The position numbers were made by a program, and so were the translations under genes. Below, piece by piece: positions 34,801 through 45,300 of a stretch of 64,000 nucleotides of DNA. The DNA is from Onthophagus taurus. Lineage: Eukaryota; Arthropoda; Insecta; Coleoptera; Scarabaeidae. Numbering within the stretch: position 1 is the first letter of the stretch; each line of letters opens with the position of its first letter. The DNA lies in assembly GCF_036711975.1 (NCBI RefSeq), contig NC_091972.1, positions 67,001 to 131,000 of the forward strand, read 5' to 3'. The notes under the pieces were generated by a model that had not been told where the DNA came from, searched no databases, and saw only the letters and a program-made list of their open reading frames with translations.

Positions 34801-37800
34801 GCCATCTCTTCGTTTGAGTATTGAACCATTTTGATTTAATTAAACGTAAATTATAATGGTTGTTGCACTAAAATAATTTTTTATCGACCGTTTGACAGCA
34901 AAGATCAACAAATGAAAGGAGCCTACTAAGATTTTTAGTGATAATTTAATACACATGTTTGTGTGCAGTATTTTACTTAGTATTATTTATCTTGAAAACG
35001 AGTGGTCGTAGACCATTGTATAAGCAGAACATTTTTTATGTATTTTTTTCCGTAGATTCTAATTTTGAGGTTAAAATAGTGAAAAGTTCAAAGCAAAAAA
35101 AAATATGGGACATAAATTGTCTAATAAATCCCTTATTTCCGCAACTGCACATTCCTTCTAATTTTTTATTCGATTATCGTATTCACCCCGTAAAAATAGC
35201 TGGATATGCAAAATTTCGTGTTTCTAACCCTAGTAGTTTTTGAAATAATGAGAAATAACCTCATATTGAACGTCTTCTTCAAAGCGCTCTACCTCCCTTA
35301 GGAAGCATTTTAGGACACACCTTTATATGAACTTTTCTTTATGATTTTTTATGTAGAATCACACCTTTAAATATATGAACGCAATTTCTGGGCACCTGTA
35401 TAGAAACGATCGGGTTTAGTTAGCCATTCGTCTTCAGACAACATTTCACAAATATTAACATTTATTAGAATTGTGATTATTGCTTGTTGTATGCCTGTAT
35501 CGAATGTTTGTATTCATTGTCCTTTAAAACAGCTAGCCAACAGAAGATGCGCTAGTGCGAAATTAGAAATTTAAATTTCGCCGACTGATAATCCGCGCGT
35601 GTACGAAAAGGTTAATAATGTTAAATAATCTTATTTTTAGATATACAGGTTTAGGTCCTGTTATAATTGTTTGTCCAACCACGGTTATTTATCAATGGGT
35701 TCAACATTTTCACGATTGGGCACCAGAAATTAGAGTAGCCATTTTACATACAACAGGAAGTTTTATAGGTAGTTCACGTGTTATTTTAAAACGTTTAATG
35801 CACAAATTTAACAATTTAAATTTGCAGGAAGCAAATCAGTATTAATTAAAGACATTTTTAAAGCAAAAGGAGTTTTGGTGACTTCTTATTTTGGAATGTT
35901 GCAATTACATAAAGAACTCGTAAATTTCGATTGGCATTACATCGTGTTAGATGAAGGTCATAAAATAAGAAATTCACAAGCTAAGGTAGAATCACACAAA
36001 AAAAACTTTTTTGCCATTAATAAGCACACAAAATTATAGATAACTTTGGCTGTTAAAAAATTTCAAACTCCTCATAAATTAATTTTAACTGGATCGCCGA
36101 TGCAAAATAACCTTCAAGAACTTTGGAGTTTATTCGATTTTATTTGTCCGAGTATGTTGGGTTCTTTACAAGTATTCAATGAACACTTCGTCACACCAAT
36201 AATACAGGGTGGTTATACAAACGCTACTTACGAACAAGAAACAACAGCTTTAGCAATGGCAACGACTTTAAAAGATATGATTTCTCCTTATTTGTTAAGA
36301 AGATGTAAAAATGATTTGAAGGAAGATATTCATTTACCCCAAAAACGCGAACAAGTTTTATTTTGTTCTTTAAGTAACGAACAAAGAGAATTATATAAAG
36401 AATTTTTAAAAGTAAGGAAAATGTGGTATTTTTAATTATTTTAATTTTAACTTCTTTTTTGTTGATTTAGAGTTCTCACGTTGAGGTTATTTTGGGTAAA
36501 AATAATAATAATAAAAATTGGTTTTCTGAACAACACACTCGAGCTCAAGTTTTAGTTGGAATAACTATGTTAAGAAAAGTTTGTAATCACCCAAGAACCT
36601 ATTTAGATGAATTGGATGAAACGAAAATGAATCTTGATACAGATCAGGAAGAAAACGAAAAAAATATTGATTATAAACGATCGGGTAAAATGATTGTTGT
36701 TTCCGCTTTATTAAAAATGTGGAAAAAACAAAGTCATAGAGTTTTATTGTTCACTCAAAGTAGATCGATGATAAAAATTTTTGAGAGTTTCCTAGTTTCG
36801 GAAGGTTATTGTTACTTAAAAATGGATGGATCAACTTCCGTTACATCAAGACAAGGATTAATTAACAAATTTAACCAAGATAATTCATTCGATGTTTTTT
36901 TATTAACCACAAGAGTCGGTGGATTAGGTGTTAATTTAACCGGAGCTGATCGAGTTATTATTTATGATCCCGATTGGAACCCAGCAACAGATACTCAAGC
37001 ACGAGAAAGAGCTTGGAGGATCGGACAAGACAAACAAGTCACAATTTATAGGTTAATTTCAGCTGGAACTATCGAAGAAAAGGTAAAAATCAAAAAATTA
37101 AATCGCTTAACAAGTAATAATTAATAAATTCATAGATATATCAAAGACAAGTTTGGAAACAACTTTTAAGCAATAAAGTCCTCTTAGATCCAAAATCACA
37201 AAAGTTTTTTACAACATCCGATCTACACGATTTATTTTCATTACAAGAACCAAATTCGAACGATTCAGAAACTGGAAATATTTTTAAAAAAGCTCGTGTT
37301 TCCGTTCAAGAAAAATTGGAAAAGCAAAAACAAATAAAAGAAACTAAAACAAAAAAGATTACCGAAAAAATTACTTTTACCGAAGATAAAATTGAACAGA
37401 TGAAACGCAAAGCTCAAGAAATAGCTAAAAATATTGCAAGTAAATCTGAAAATGATTTAAGAAACAAAAAGAAATTTGCGTATGAATTTGAAGAAGAAAT
37501 GGAAAGGAAACATAAAGAAGCCGAAAGAAATTTTATGAAAAAACTCTCACCTCAAGAATTAATGGAGTATAATAGGAAAAAATTAAATGAAAATGTTGAT
37601 TCGAGTGTTAATAAATTAGATGATTTTAAAACCGGGGCAAGTTTTTCTCAAGCTTTGGAAATTTGTGAAAAAACATCGACAATTTATCACCGTATGAGAG
37701 AAGAAAAATTAGATATGGATAAAGCTCAGGATATTTACGAAGGATTTACAAAAAAAATTATCAAACAACCTGACATATTAAAAAGAAAGAATAAAAAAAA

Positions 37801-38150
37801 TTGTATTGATGTGAGTGGAAGAGTTGATGGTGAAAAAATTGAGAATTTAATTAAAATTGAAAGTAGGAAACTTGCCGAAGAAGAAAATAATTTTAATGAT
37901 AATCAAGATGATTATGTTTTAGGAAAATTGTTTTCTAAAAAGGGTACAATATTTGTTATCGATTAGTATTTTTCTAAAGTAATTTGAGTAATTTTTAGGT
38001 GTTCAATCCGCATTACAACACGATATTATTGTGGAATCGAACATTAAGGAACGAAAAAATAGGTTTAGTGCTTTTACTGAAGCTCAAAATAAAACGGAGA
38101 TAGCTTTACAAGCTTTAAGAAAATCTAGACTTCGTGATTGGAGGTGGTAA
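31815..38150 (+). CDS. ERCC6: ERCC6/CSB (Rad26-type) SWI2/SNF2 ATPase of transcription-coupled repair
   Basis: DNA-dependent ATPase that binds stalled RNA polymerase II and starts transcription-coupled nucleotide excision repair. Exons 31815-31868, 31920-32701, 35641-35768, 35828-35985, 36040-36411, 36471-37082, 37136-37943 and 37999-38150 give 1021 residues. An acidic and Lys-rich N terminus with a KKRK-type basic stretch precedes the ATPase core. Motifs in order: [13 protein letters not shown], Walker [10 protein letters not shown] (about residue 250), [16 protein letters not shown] box ([10 protein letters not shown]-type; here [11 protein letters not shown]), [23 protein letters not shown], then [30 protein letters not shown] and [11 protein letters not shown]. 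The CSB-specific block [12 protein letters not shown] and a final [16 protein letters not shown] follow. The protein ends there: the C-terminal ubiquitin-binding and winged-helix region of vertebrate CSB is absent. Intron 2 of the coding region (2.9 kb) contains a mariner inserted in an older repeat. Confidence 0.95.
32904..35442. repeat. CTAG-word palindromic repeat, locus 4, split by a transposon
   Basis: Left half 32904-33022 begins ATTGAACTAAAACTAGATAG and contains ACAACTTGGTGCAGAGTAACAA (compare ACAACTTAGCGCTGAATAAC at 40640). It ends CACTAGAACTAACCTAGATCTA. The right half, from 35401, continues TAGAAACGATCGGGTTTAG and ends in ATTCGTCTTCAGAC near 35442. In the other copies the CTAGACCTAGAA word run is followed directly by the GGGTTTAGCC core. 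The mariner-type element at 33023-35398 therefore landed inside this repeat at a TA. Confidence 0.6.
33023..35398 (-). mobile_element. DD41D mariner-type DNA transposon with about 488-bp inverted arms, decayed
   Basis: Flanked by TA on both sides. It begins CAGGGTGCCCGGAAATTG and ends with the reverse complement (CAATTTCTGGGCACCTG). Arms 33023-33511 and 34911-35398 are near-identical inverted copies. The transposase lies on the minus strand, 34829-33772. An N-terminal HTH starts [20 protein letters not shown] and continues to [18 protein letters not shown]. Catalytic residues are Asp in [11 protein letters not shown], Asp in MHDGASPHF and Asp in [14 protein letters not shown] count 41 residues between the last two, which is the DD41D (rosa) spacing. 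The frame carries one early stop (after REAR) and a frameshift near 34430, so it is inactive. The near-identity of the arms suggests it is not very old. Confidence 0.85.
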
Positions 38151-38306
38151 TCTTTATGTATTAATTATTTTGTTAATTTTATTTTCATATTTTGTATTTT
38201 TATATTCAAAATAGTTTATCCATTCTTAGAATATACTTTTTTTTTAAATAAGTCAACTAATTAATCTCTAACCAACTTTCATCTCAATATGGTGTGTATA
38301 TATATA

Positions 38307-38727
38307 CAGCGTGTCCCGTATCTTCCGCATCAGAGCATTATACGGTTGTAGAATACATTATTCTGAAGCGATCTTTCTAATAAATTTTTTTCGAAATGTT
38401 TATAATAACCGCACGGGAACTGTTTAACAACGACCAATAACGGATGACTTTGATTCACCGAAAAAGTTTATTTCTCTTTCCGTGACGAATCTATTGGTGA
38501 GTACACGTGGGAAACGAGTTATCATCGGCGTAGCGGACCGGCCGAAGGAGGCACCGACTACCTGAGGCTGATTTGCGATCTGCTGATTGGACGAGAAACA
38601 GTTCGTTTAAACAGTTCCCGTGCGGTTATTATAAACATTTCGAAAAAATTTTATTAGAAAGATCGCTTCAGAATAATGTATCGTACAATCGTATAATGCT
38701 CTGATGCGGAAGATACGGGACACGCTG
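38307..38727. mobile_element. 421-bp MITE with about 120-bp inverted arms
   Basis: TA-flanked, inside a TATATA run. The left end CAGCGTGTCCCGTATCTTCC is matched by the right end as its exact reverse complement. Similarity continues inward through the words CGATCTTTCTAATAAAATTT and CCGCACGGGAACTGTTT. The centre is a GC-richer unique stretch of about 170 bp with no ORF. It lies 157 bp downstream of ERCC6. Probably a mariner-driven non-autonomous element. Confidence 0.8.
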
Positions 38728-38969
38728 TATATATATATATATTAAAGACAATTCAGGAAGGGTTAATGCAATTTATTATCAATTGTAGCGTAGTTTCTCA
38801 AAGAAAAAGCTGCCAAGTTGTAAATTTGAATGTGTGTGCATATACAAAACAAACAAAACTTTCGCTATTGGGCCCACGATTATCCTCGCAATATCCACGA
38901 AATACCTTTCCATATTGTGCATGTGATAGTTTGGTGTGTAATTACCTCTTTCGGTATAATCAGACTATA

Positions 38970-40174
38970 CTCTGTTTTTAAACCAGGAGGAGTAAACGCG
39001 AAAGTCAGATTTACACTAGGAAAAATCACCAGAAAATATCACTAGATATTTTGGCGGTAAATTTAAATTAATAATTCTTATTTATTTATTTACTTATTAT
39101 TGTATTTATTTTCGTTTGTTATCGTCAACACTAAACATACAAATTAACATTGAAGTTATGACTCATAACTTATGAGTAAGGCCCGGAACTTTTGTAACGG
39201 TATGATACGATTTACCCCCTCCACTTGTTCTCCTAGAAAATGATCGGTTGTTATTGACGACCGACGATCGGTTTTTTATTGCGCATCAATGTCAACATTG
39301 TCAACTGTCAGTACGATTTCACTGTTGTCCAAATGTGCAGTATTCGACGCTTTTCATCCGCATAATTTCGTCAAATTTGCTATTTATCTTTCTTTAGTTA
39401 CCTTTAATTGGAAGTTGGAGTTCTGCTTGAGTTTGTATTATTGTTTTTTTAAGAATTGTTTTTAGTTTCCCTTTGTGGTAAAATTGTTGTTCGGATTTGA
39501 GAATTGTTCAACAAATTGCCGAAAACAATATACCTTTAACTCTTAAGGAAAAATATGGTTCAATAGCTCAGTATTTTATTTATGCTCCATTTACAAGTTG
39601 TGATGTTGAAAGATTATTTTCTAGGTACAAACTCATTTTAACGTCAACTAGAACGTCATTTACAGAAGAAAATTTAGGGATGGTTGTTTCAATATGCGTT
39701 AACAGCAATTTTTTTATATCCGTATCCGATTTGTGATTGATATTACAAATCGGATCATGTTTGTTTGAATTAAAGTTATAAAATATATTTTTTTTTAATA
39801 TTTTCAGATCGTACTGACAGTTGACACTGACGTGTAATAAACCGATTGTCGGTCGTTAACAACAACTGATGAGGTGAGTTGACTTGACGCCATCGACTTG
39901 TTTTCTAGGAGAACAAGTGGTGGGGGTAAATCGTATCGTTCCGTTACAAAAGTTCCGTGCCCTACTTATGAGTATATTTATTTCAAAATATAATAAAGAA
40001 GGGTTTAAGAACACAAAATTTACAATAATGACACGAAACTGTCGAATTGTCAATAACCTAACCTTCAAATTCAAAATCAAAATTGCCTGTGTGTGAACTT
40101 CCTCGCATTCAACCAATCACGTGCAAGGTCAATCTGATGACAAATTTAAAATACTCCTCCTGGTTTAAAAACAG
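38970..40174. mobile_element. TATA-flanked inverted-repeat element, copy 1, interrupted by a hAT element
   Basis: Ends CTCTGTTTTTAAACCAGGAG and CTCCTGGTTTAAAAACAG, flanked by TATA (38966-38969 and 40175-40178). The interior matches copy 2 at 40691-41080, except that a 788-bp hAT element plus its 8-bp duplication lies inside. Without it the copy is about 409 bp. No coding sequence of its own. Confidence 0.75.
39177..39964 (+). mobile_element. hAT-type non-autonomous element with transposase C-terminal remnant
   Basis: Perfect 8-bp duplication CTTATGAG at 39169-39176 and 39965-39972. Termini TAAGGCCCGGAACTTTTG at the left and, in reverse, TAGGGCACGGAACTTTTG at the right. Sub-terminal regions are also inverted copies (CTTGTTCTCCTAGAAAA). 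The internal frame 39497-39736 reads KYGSIAQYFIYAPFTSCDVERLFSRYK, shown here in pieces: TSCDVERLFSRYK and STRTSFTEENL. This is the hAT C-terminal dimerisation motif. The catalytic part is missing, so this is a deletion derivative. Confidence 0.85.
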
Positions 40175-40184
40175 TATAATTGCT

Positions 40185-40608
40185 AAAGAAAACTTCATGG
40201 TATAATTAATGTTTGTAAACAAAACTAACCTTACCTAACATTCCTTCACGCTATAATTGACATTACAAAAGAAAACTTCACGCTATAATTGCCATTACTA
40301 ATTTCCAAAGAAAACTTCATGGTATAATTAATGTTTGTAAACAAAACTAACCTTACCTCACATTCCTTCACGCTATAATTGACATTACAAAAGAAAACTT
40401 CACGCTATAATTGCCATTACAAATTGCCAAAGAATACTTCATGGTATAATTAATGTTTGTAAACAAAACTAACCTTACCGAACATTCCTTCACGCTATAA
40501 TTGACATTACAAAAGAAAACTTCACGCTCTAATTGCCATTACTAATTGCCAAAGAAAACTTCATGGTATAATTAATGTTTGTAAACAAAACTAACCTTAC
40601 CTAACATT
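40185..40608. repeat. 122-bp tandem repeat, about 3.5 copies
   Basis: The word AAAGAAAACTTCATGG (one copy AAAGAATACTTCATGG) recurs at 40185, 40307, 40429 and 40551, exactly 122 bp apart. Each unit contains internal variants of TTCACGCTATAATT and the word AACAAAACTAACCTTACC. Copies differ by only a few bases. The array stops abruptly at a CTAG-word repeat. Confidence 0.9.
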
Positions 40609-40690
40609 CAGCGTCTGAAGACACAGGGCTAAACCCGAAACTTAAAAATATACAACTTAGCGCTGAATAACAATTAAAACTAGAACTATA
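40609..40690. repeat. CTAG-word palindromic repeat, locus 5 (partial)
   Basis: Reverse-orientation core GCGTCTGAAGACACAGGGCTAAACCCGAA is present, given as GCGTCTGAAGAC hairpin plus GGGCTAAACCCGAA. It is followed by ATACAACTTAGCGCTGAATA and AACTAGAACTATA, and then runs straight into the inverted-repeat element copy 2. Confidence 0.6.
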
Positions 40691-41080
40691 CTTTGTTTTT
40701 AAACCAGGAGGAGTAAACGCGAAAGTCAGATTTACACTGGGAAAAATCACCAGAAAATATCACTAGATATTTTGGCGGTAAATTTAAATTAATAATTATT
40801 ATTTATTTACTTATTATTGTATTTATTTTCGTTTGTTATCGTCAACACTATACATACAAATTAACATTCAAGTTATGAGTGTATTTATTTCAAAATATAA
40901 TAAAAAAGGGTTTAAGAACACAAAATATACAATAATGACACGAAACTGTCGAATTATCAATTACCTTCAAATTTAAAATTCAAAATTGCCTGTGTGTGAA
41001 CCTTCCTCGCATTCAACCAATCACGTGCAAGGTCAATCTGGTGACAAATTTAAAATACTCCTCCTGGTTTAAAAACAGAG
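40691..41080. mobile_element. TATA-flanked inverted-repeat element, copy 2 (uninterrupted, 390 bp)
   Basis: Ends CTTTGTTTTTAAACCAGGAG and CTCCTGGTTTAAAAACAGAG between TATA at 40687-40690 and 41081-41084. It serves as the empty-site reference for copy 1. No ORF. The sequence outside the TATA also continues as an inverted match for a few bases (GAAC/GTTC), so the exact end is uncertain. Confidence 0.75.
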
Positions 41081-41229
41081 TATAGTTCTTTGAAGAAAAC
41101 GACGACGTTTTGGCGATAGTGAGTGACTTTGAATAGTTACGTCCACCTGTTGAGTACATGTTTTAATTAATAAGATGGCGCCACAGCGCAGCGAATACCA
41201 TGGGAGTTATGGAAGTAGCGAGAAACTGA

Positions 41230-41560
41230 ACGCGTCATTTCTCGTTTTGATGACGTGTCCTGATAACCGGACTTGTCCAGATGTGATTTTTTTCTGTGGG
41301 GATATTTAAAAGAACGTGTTTTCCTTAAAAAAAACCCTTACTTTAATGACGTTGATAAATGCCATTCCAGAAGAACTGCATTTGATTCAACGAGACAATT
41401 ATTAGCCAATGTCATGGACAACTTCCGCCTCAGACTTGAAGTGTGTATTAAAGAGGATGATCGTCACAAGCGTGATATACCGTATTTTCTCGAATCTTAT
41501 CCGCACTCGATTTTAAAAATGATGGTAAAAAAAGTTGGTTTGCCAATGTAATCCACATCC
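41230..41560 (+). mobile_element. Remnant of a mariner-type transposase C terminus
   Basis: In the plus frame of 41273-41551 the text reads [19 protein letters not shown], then IPYFLESYPHSIL. This is the region around and after the third catalytic Asp of DFFLWG-type mariner transposases. Nothing remains of the N-terminal two thirds. An isolated fossil fragment. Confidence 0.7.
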
Positions 41561-42383
41561 GATTGTAATCCGCTTTTGATTTTAGAGCATATAAAATTTG
41601 TAAAAGGTGCGGACTAGATTCGAGAAAATACAGGGGGGGGGGTATCTGTTTTGGATGGAACGCTGTAACTCAATGCAAATTAAATATAACTGTATATTTA
41701 GTAAATAATTGTATACATATATTTATATTATCTAATAAATTAATTAACAACACAATTATTCTTAATTATTCACATAGAGAATTATTTATCACTGTAACCT
41801 TAAAAATGAAAATATTTTATATAAAATAAAAAATAACTTGAAGAAAAAAATTTATTGACTAAAAAAGATTGCGATCAAAAATACTATTTTCTGTTTCCTA
41901 CGTTATTCGAGCCGGAATCTAAAAATATCAATTTCAAGTTTGCATCTTTTAATTATTAATGGATTTGTTTCTTTTTAGAGTTTAGTATGGTGAACTTGCA
42001 TTTTAAAACTTTTCAGATTGAATATTTTACTTATTTTTTTGAAATTTTAGTTAAATTGACACAATTTTCACAAGATATCATTCGTTAAAATCCTATTTTA
42101 CCTTTATATTTAAAAATCTTTTTTATCTTTTCTTACAAAACGATTTTCACTTTTATGCAAAATTTCCAATATTAATAAAAATATTAGTTTAATTTTTACT
42201 CAAATCAAAATTTATAAATTATACTTTAGATTTCTTTATATAATAATCACGTTATTTATAATGATATTCAAAAATCATTTATGATTTCTGTTTTATAATA
42301 AATGCACTTAAAATCGAATAAAACGCAATTATAAAAAACGAAATAGAAATTTATAAACATTTATGTACGTTTCTGGTTTCTGT
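41561..42383. other. AT-rich gene-free stretch at the 3' end of the ATP9 gene
   Basis: Includes a G8 run near 41633. The rest is very AT-rich and probably contains the 3' UTR of the ATPase. No coding signal. Confidence 0.4.
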
Positions 42384-45300
42384 TTAAGATAATTTGCTGT
42401 AACTCGGTGGTGAAAATTTCTTCCTTAAAATCTTCAAGACGTAAAGCGGGAGACAGGATATAAGCGTGATCACTAATACTTTCCAAAGGAAAGCCAAAGT
42501 TCTAATAAATTCGGAGTCTAAAAATGAAAAAAATAAATAAATAAATGTTTTTAATAAATTTTTTTAGAAATTACCAAAGTAATCGTGCAATACTATAAGT
42601 GAAAGCACGTAAAGTGCCAAAGAGAATAGTTCCGCTATCACCATCAACTTGTGCCACGTACGTATGTTTAAGGCCACCATTATCAGTTCTGTTAATATTA
42701 ACGAACTAAAACTGATTGCCACTATGTGTATAAATTCATCTTCAAACAACAATAACGCTCCATACATTATAACTCCTCCTACAAATAGATATTAAGATTT
42801 ATTTAAATTAATAAAAAGATTAACTCACCTTGATATATTGAAATTAGCACCCACATAAAGAACGTTTTATATGATAAACTACGTCCTTTCGCCAAATCTT
42901 TATATAATTCAGGATAAGTTAACGCTATTTCAGCTTTTACATCTTGATCCAAAACCAAACTAAATACCTACAAAACAAAAAAAAATATCTTTCTATAAAA
43001 ACGAAGAATACGAATTTATTATTTCAACTTACAGGGAACATAGTGTAAACCGTTGCATATCCCACCATCAAAAATCCTTGATACAATGCAACAGAACTCA
43101 AATAAAAAACACTGCTAAAAACAGCCTGCATCACCGAAATAATTAACCCACGATGAATAACAAATTGAGATAACGACGCCGATCGTTTATAAGACCTTCT
43201 TCCATGCACTAATAATAATCGTGCCAAATGTGAAAATTGAGGAATACTAAAATCGCCAGCTAAACTAGCTTGCTTCCCTTCGCGACCTTCGATACCTATC
43301 CCTGCATCAGCTTGTTGGATCATACTGACATCATTTCCCCCATCTCCAACAGCCGCTGTTCGTTTCCCTGTGTACTTTTGAATTAACTGAACAACTTGTG
43401 CTTTTTGTGTTGGGGAGCATCGACAACAAACTACCGATGGCGCCAAACAAGCTAGTTCCATAAATTCTTGTTCATAACAGGAGAGACATGCTTCGAGACT
43501 AACTCCACTGATCACAAGGGCGCAATCAGTTTTACGACGAAAATTGTTTAATTCATGGTGAGCGTCCGTTCTAGTCGTTACATTTTTGAAAATGTGTAAT
43601 CCTAAAAAAAGCAACATTCAAATGAAATACATTTTACGCCATTAATAAGATGGCGGATTTTCAGTTCTTTCACAGCCTTTAAATAATAAAAATTACTAAA
43701 TTTAAAATCTATAATAATAAATAAGATAATAAATTTTTAACTACCTTGAGTTCTTGAAACTAATCTTGAACTTTTCGCAATACAAGTAGCCGTTTCTAAT
43801 TTATCACCAGTCAACATCCAAATTTTTATCCCAGCATTTCTTAAAACTTCCAAAGTTGGTCGTACATTATCCTGCAATTTATCTTCAACTCCCGTTACAC
43901 ACAGTAATTCCATTTCCCGTTCTAAAGATTCAACAACTTGCGCTACGCGAGCTGAACGATCGGTCACACACATATTAGCAGCTTTATAACGATTCTAAAA
44001 CACAGATACAATATCGTCGGTATACAAGAGAAAGTCCACAGATAGTGGTTTTGAGTTATTAGTATTCTAATTTTTGCTTCTTATTATAAAATCAATTATT
44101 TTACGTGAGATTAGTTTATAATGATTTTTATAAATAATATAGTTTTTTGAATATGTATTTTAAATTAAAAAAGTCTATAATTAATTTAAGCAAATACTAA
44201 ACCAGTAACTCATTTCAACTGCATAGGTTTGTAATGGTTTCTATGAACAATGCAAATTCTAGAATATGTATTTAAACTTAAAAAAGACTATAATTAAACA
44301 AGTAGTAGTAACTAGTTTCAACTTCATATGTCTTCATCACTATATTCATTGTGTGACGGTTCTGGACACTTGTCTTTCAAGGAATTGTCACTCGGTATGT
44401 CAACCATGGTATTCGATCGGAATTACCCCCTTACGGCAAAGTTGAATTAAATCGTTTTTCTTCTTGATATAAGCAAGGGTTCAGTATAACATTTCTTTAA
44501 CTCAGTTTCTTTTGGAATATTATTACTGGGTCTACCTTTTGTTTTGCCTTTAATGTTAAACATTTTATACTCTTCATCATAGTTGTATCGGTACATTATA
44601 AACTTTTTTTGTCTTTTTCGTACCTTAATTGTTTGATCTTTAATCATTCTATTTTTTCTCCCCCTTCATCCCGAATTGTATTTTGTAGTATAGATGTATT
44701 GAGTGCTTTCAAGTCAATAATGTCACGGTAAGTCATTTGCTCTACAATGTAGGCCCAGAAGTTTTATTTTTGCCTCTCTTAGAGCTTGCTAGTGTCATAA
44801 TTGTCTTCCAATCATTAAGACAAAATAGAGGAATGTATTTTTTTGCACTTTCAATTGCACTATGCATCGAATCGGCCTCCATGTGCGAGTGACCTTTTTC
44901 TAAAAAGTTGTGAGTAATAATCTCTAAAGGTAACTGGTTGACTACAAACAACAAAAGAGCCGCAATGTATTTATTTCGGTTTTGGCCGCCACATGTGTCG
45001 CTAAAGAGTGACACTTCTTTGACAGTATCAGGTAAAGTTTTAAACCACTTCAATAAAGCTGTACCTATTTCACAACTTCCTCGTTGGCCATCAACTTCGG
45101 ACCAAAGGTAACAATATCCCTTATTTGGTGGAGCTGCTTCATAAATTGCTAAATTGTATGCACATAGCTTTCGACTGTAGTAAAGAGGTGATACATCGGA
45201 GCATGGAATTTGCAGGACACTCTGTAAGTCAAAACTTACTGATACAAAAGTTTTGTCATGAATTGCTCTTTGTTTATCTAAATCTTTTGCTCTATTAGTA

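Noticed and set aside
33179-35243. Matching 94-codon frames ([18 protein letters not shown]...) in both arms of the transposon
   Set aside because: They are the same inverted-arm sequence read twice and have no protein-like conservation.
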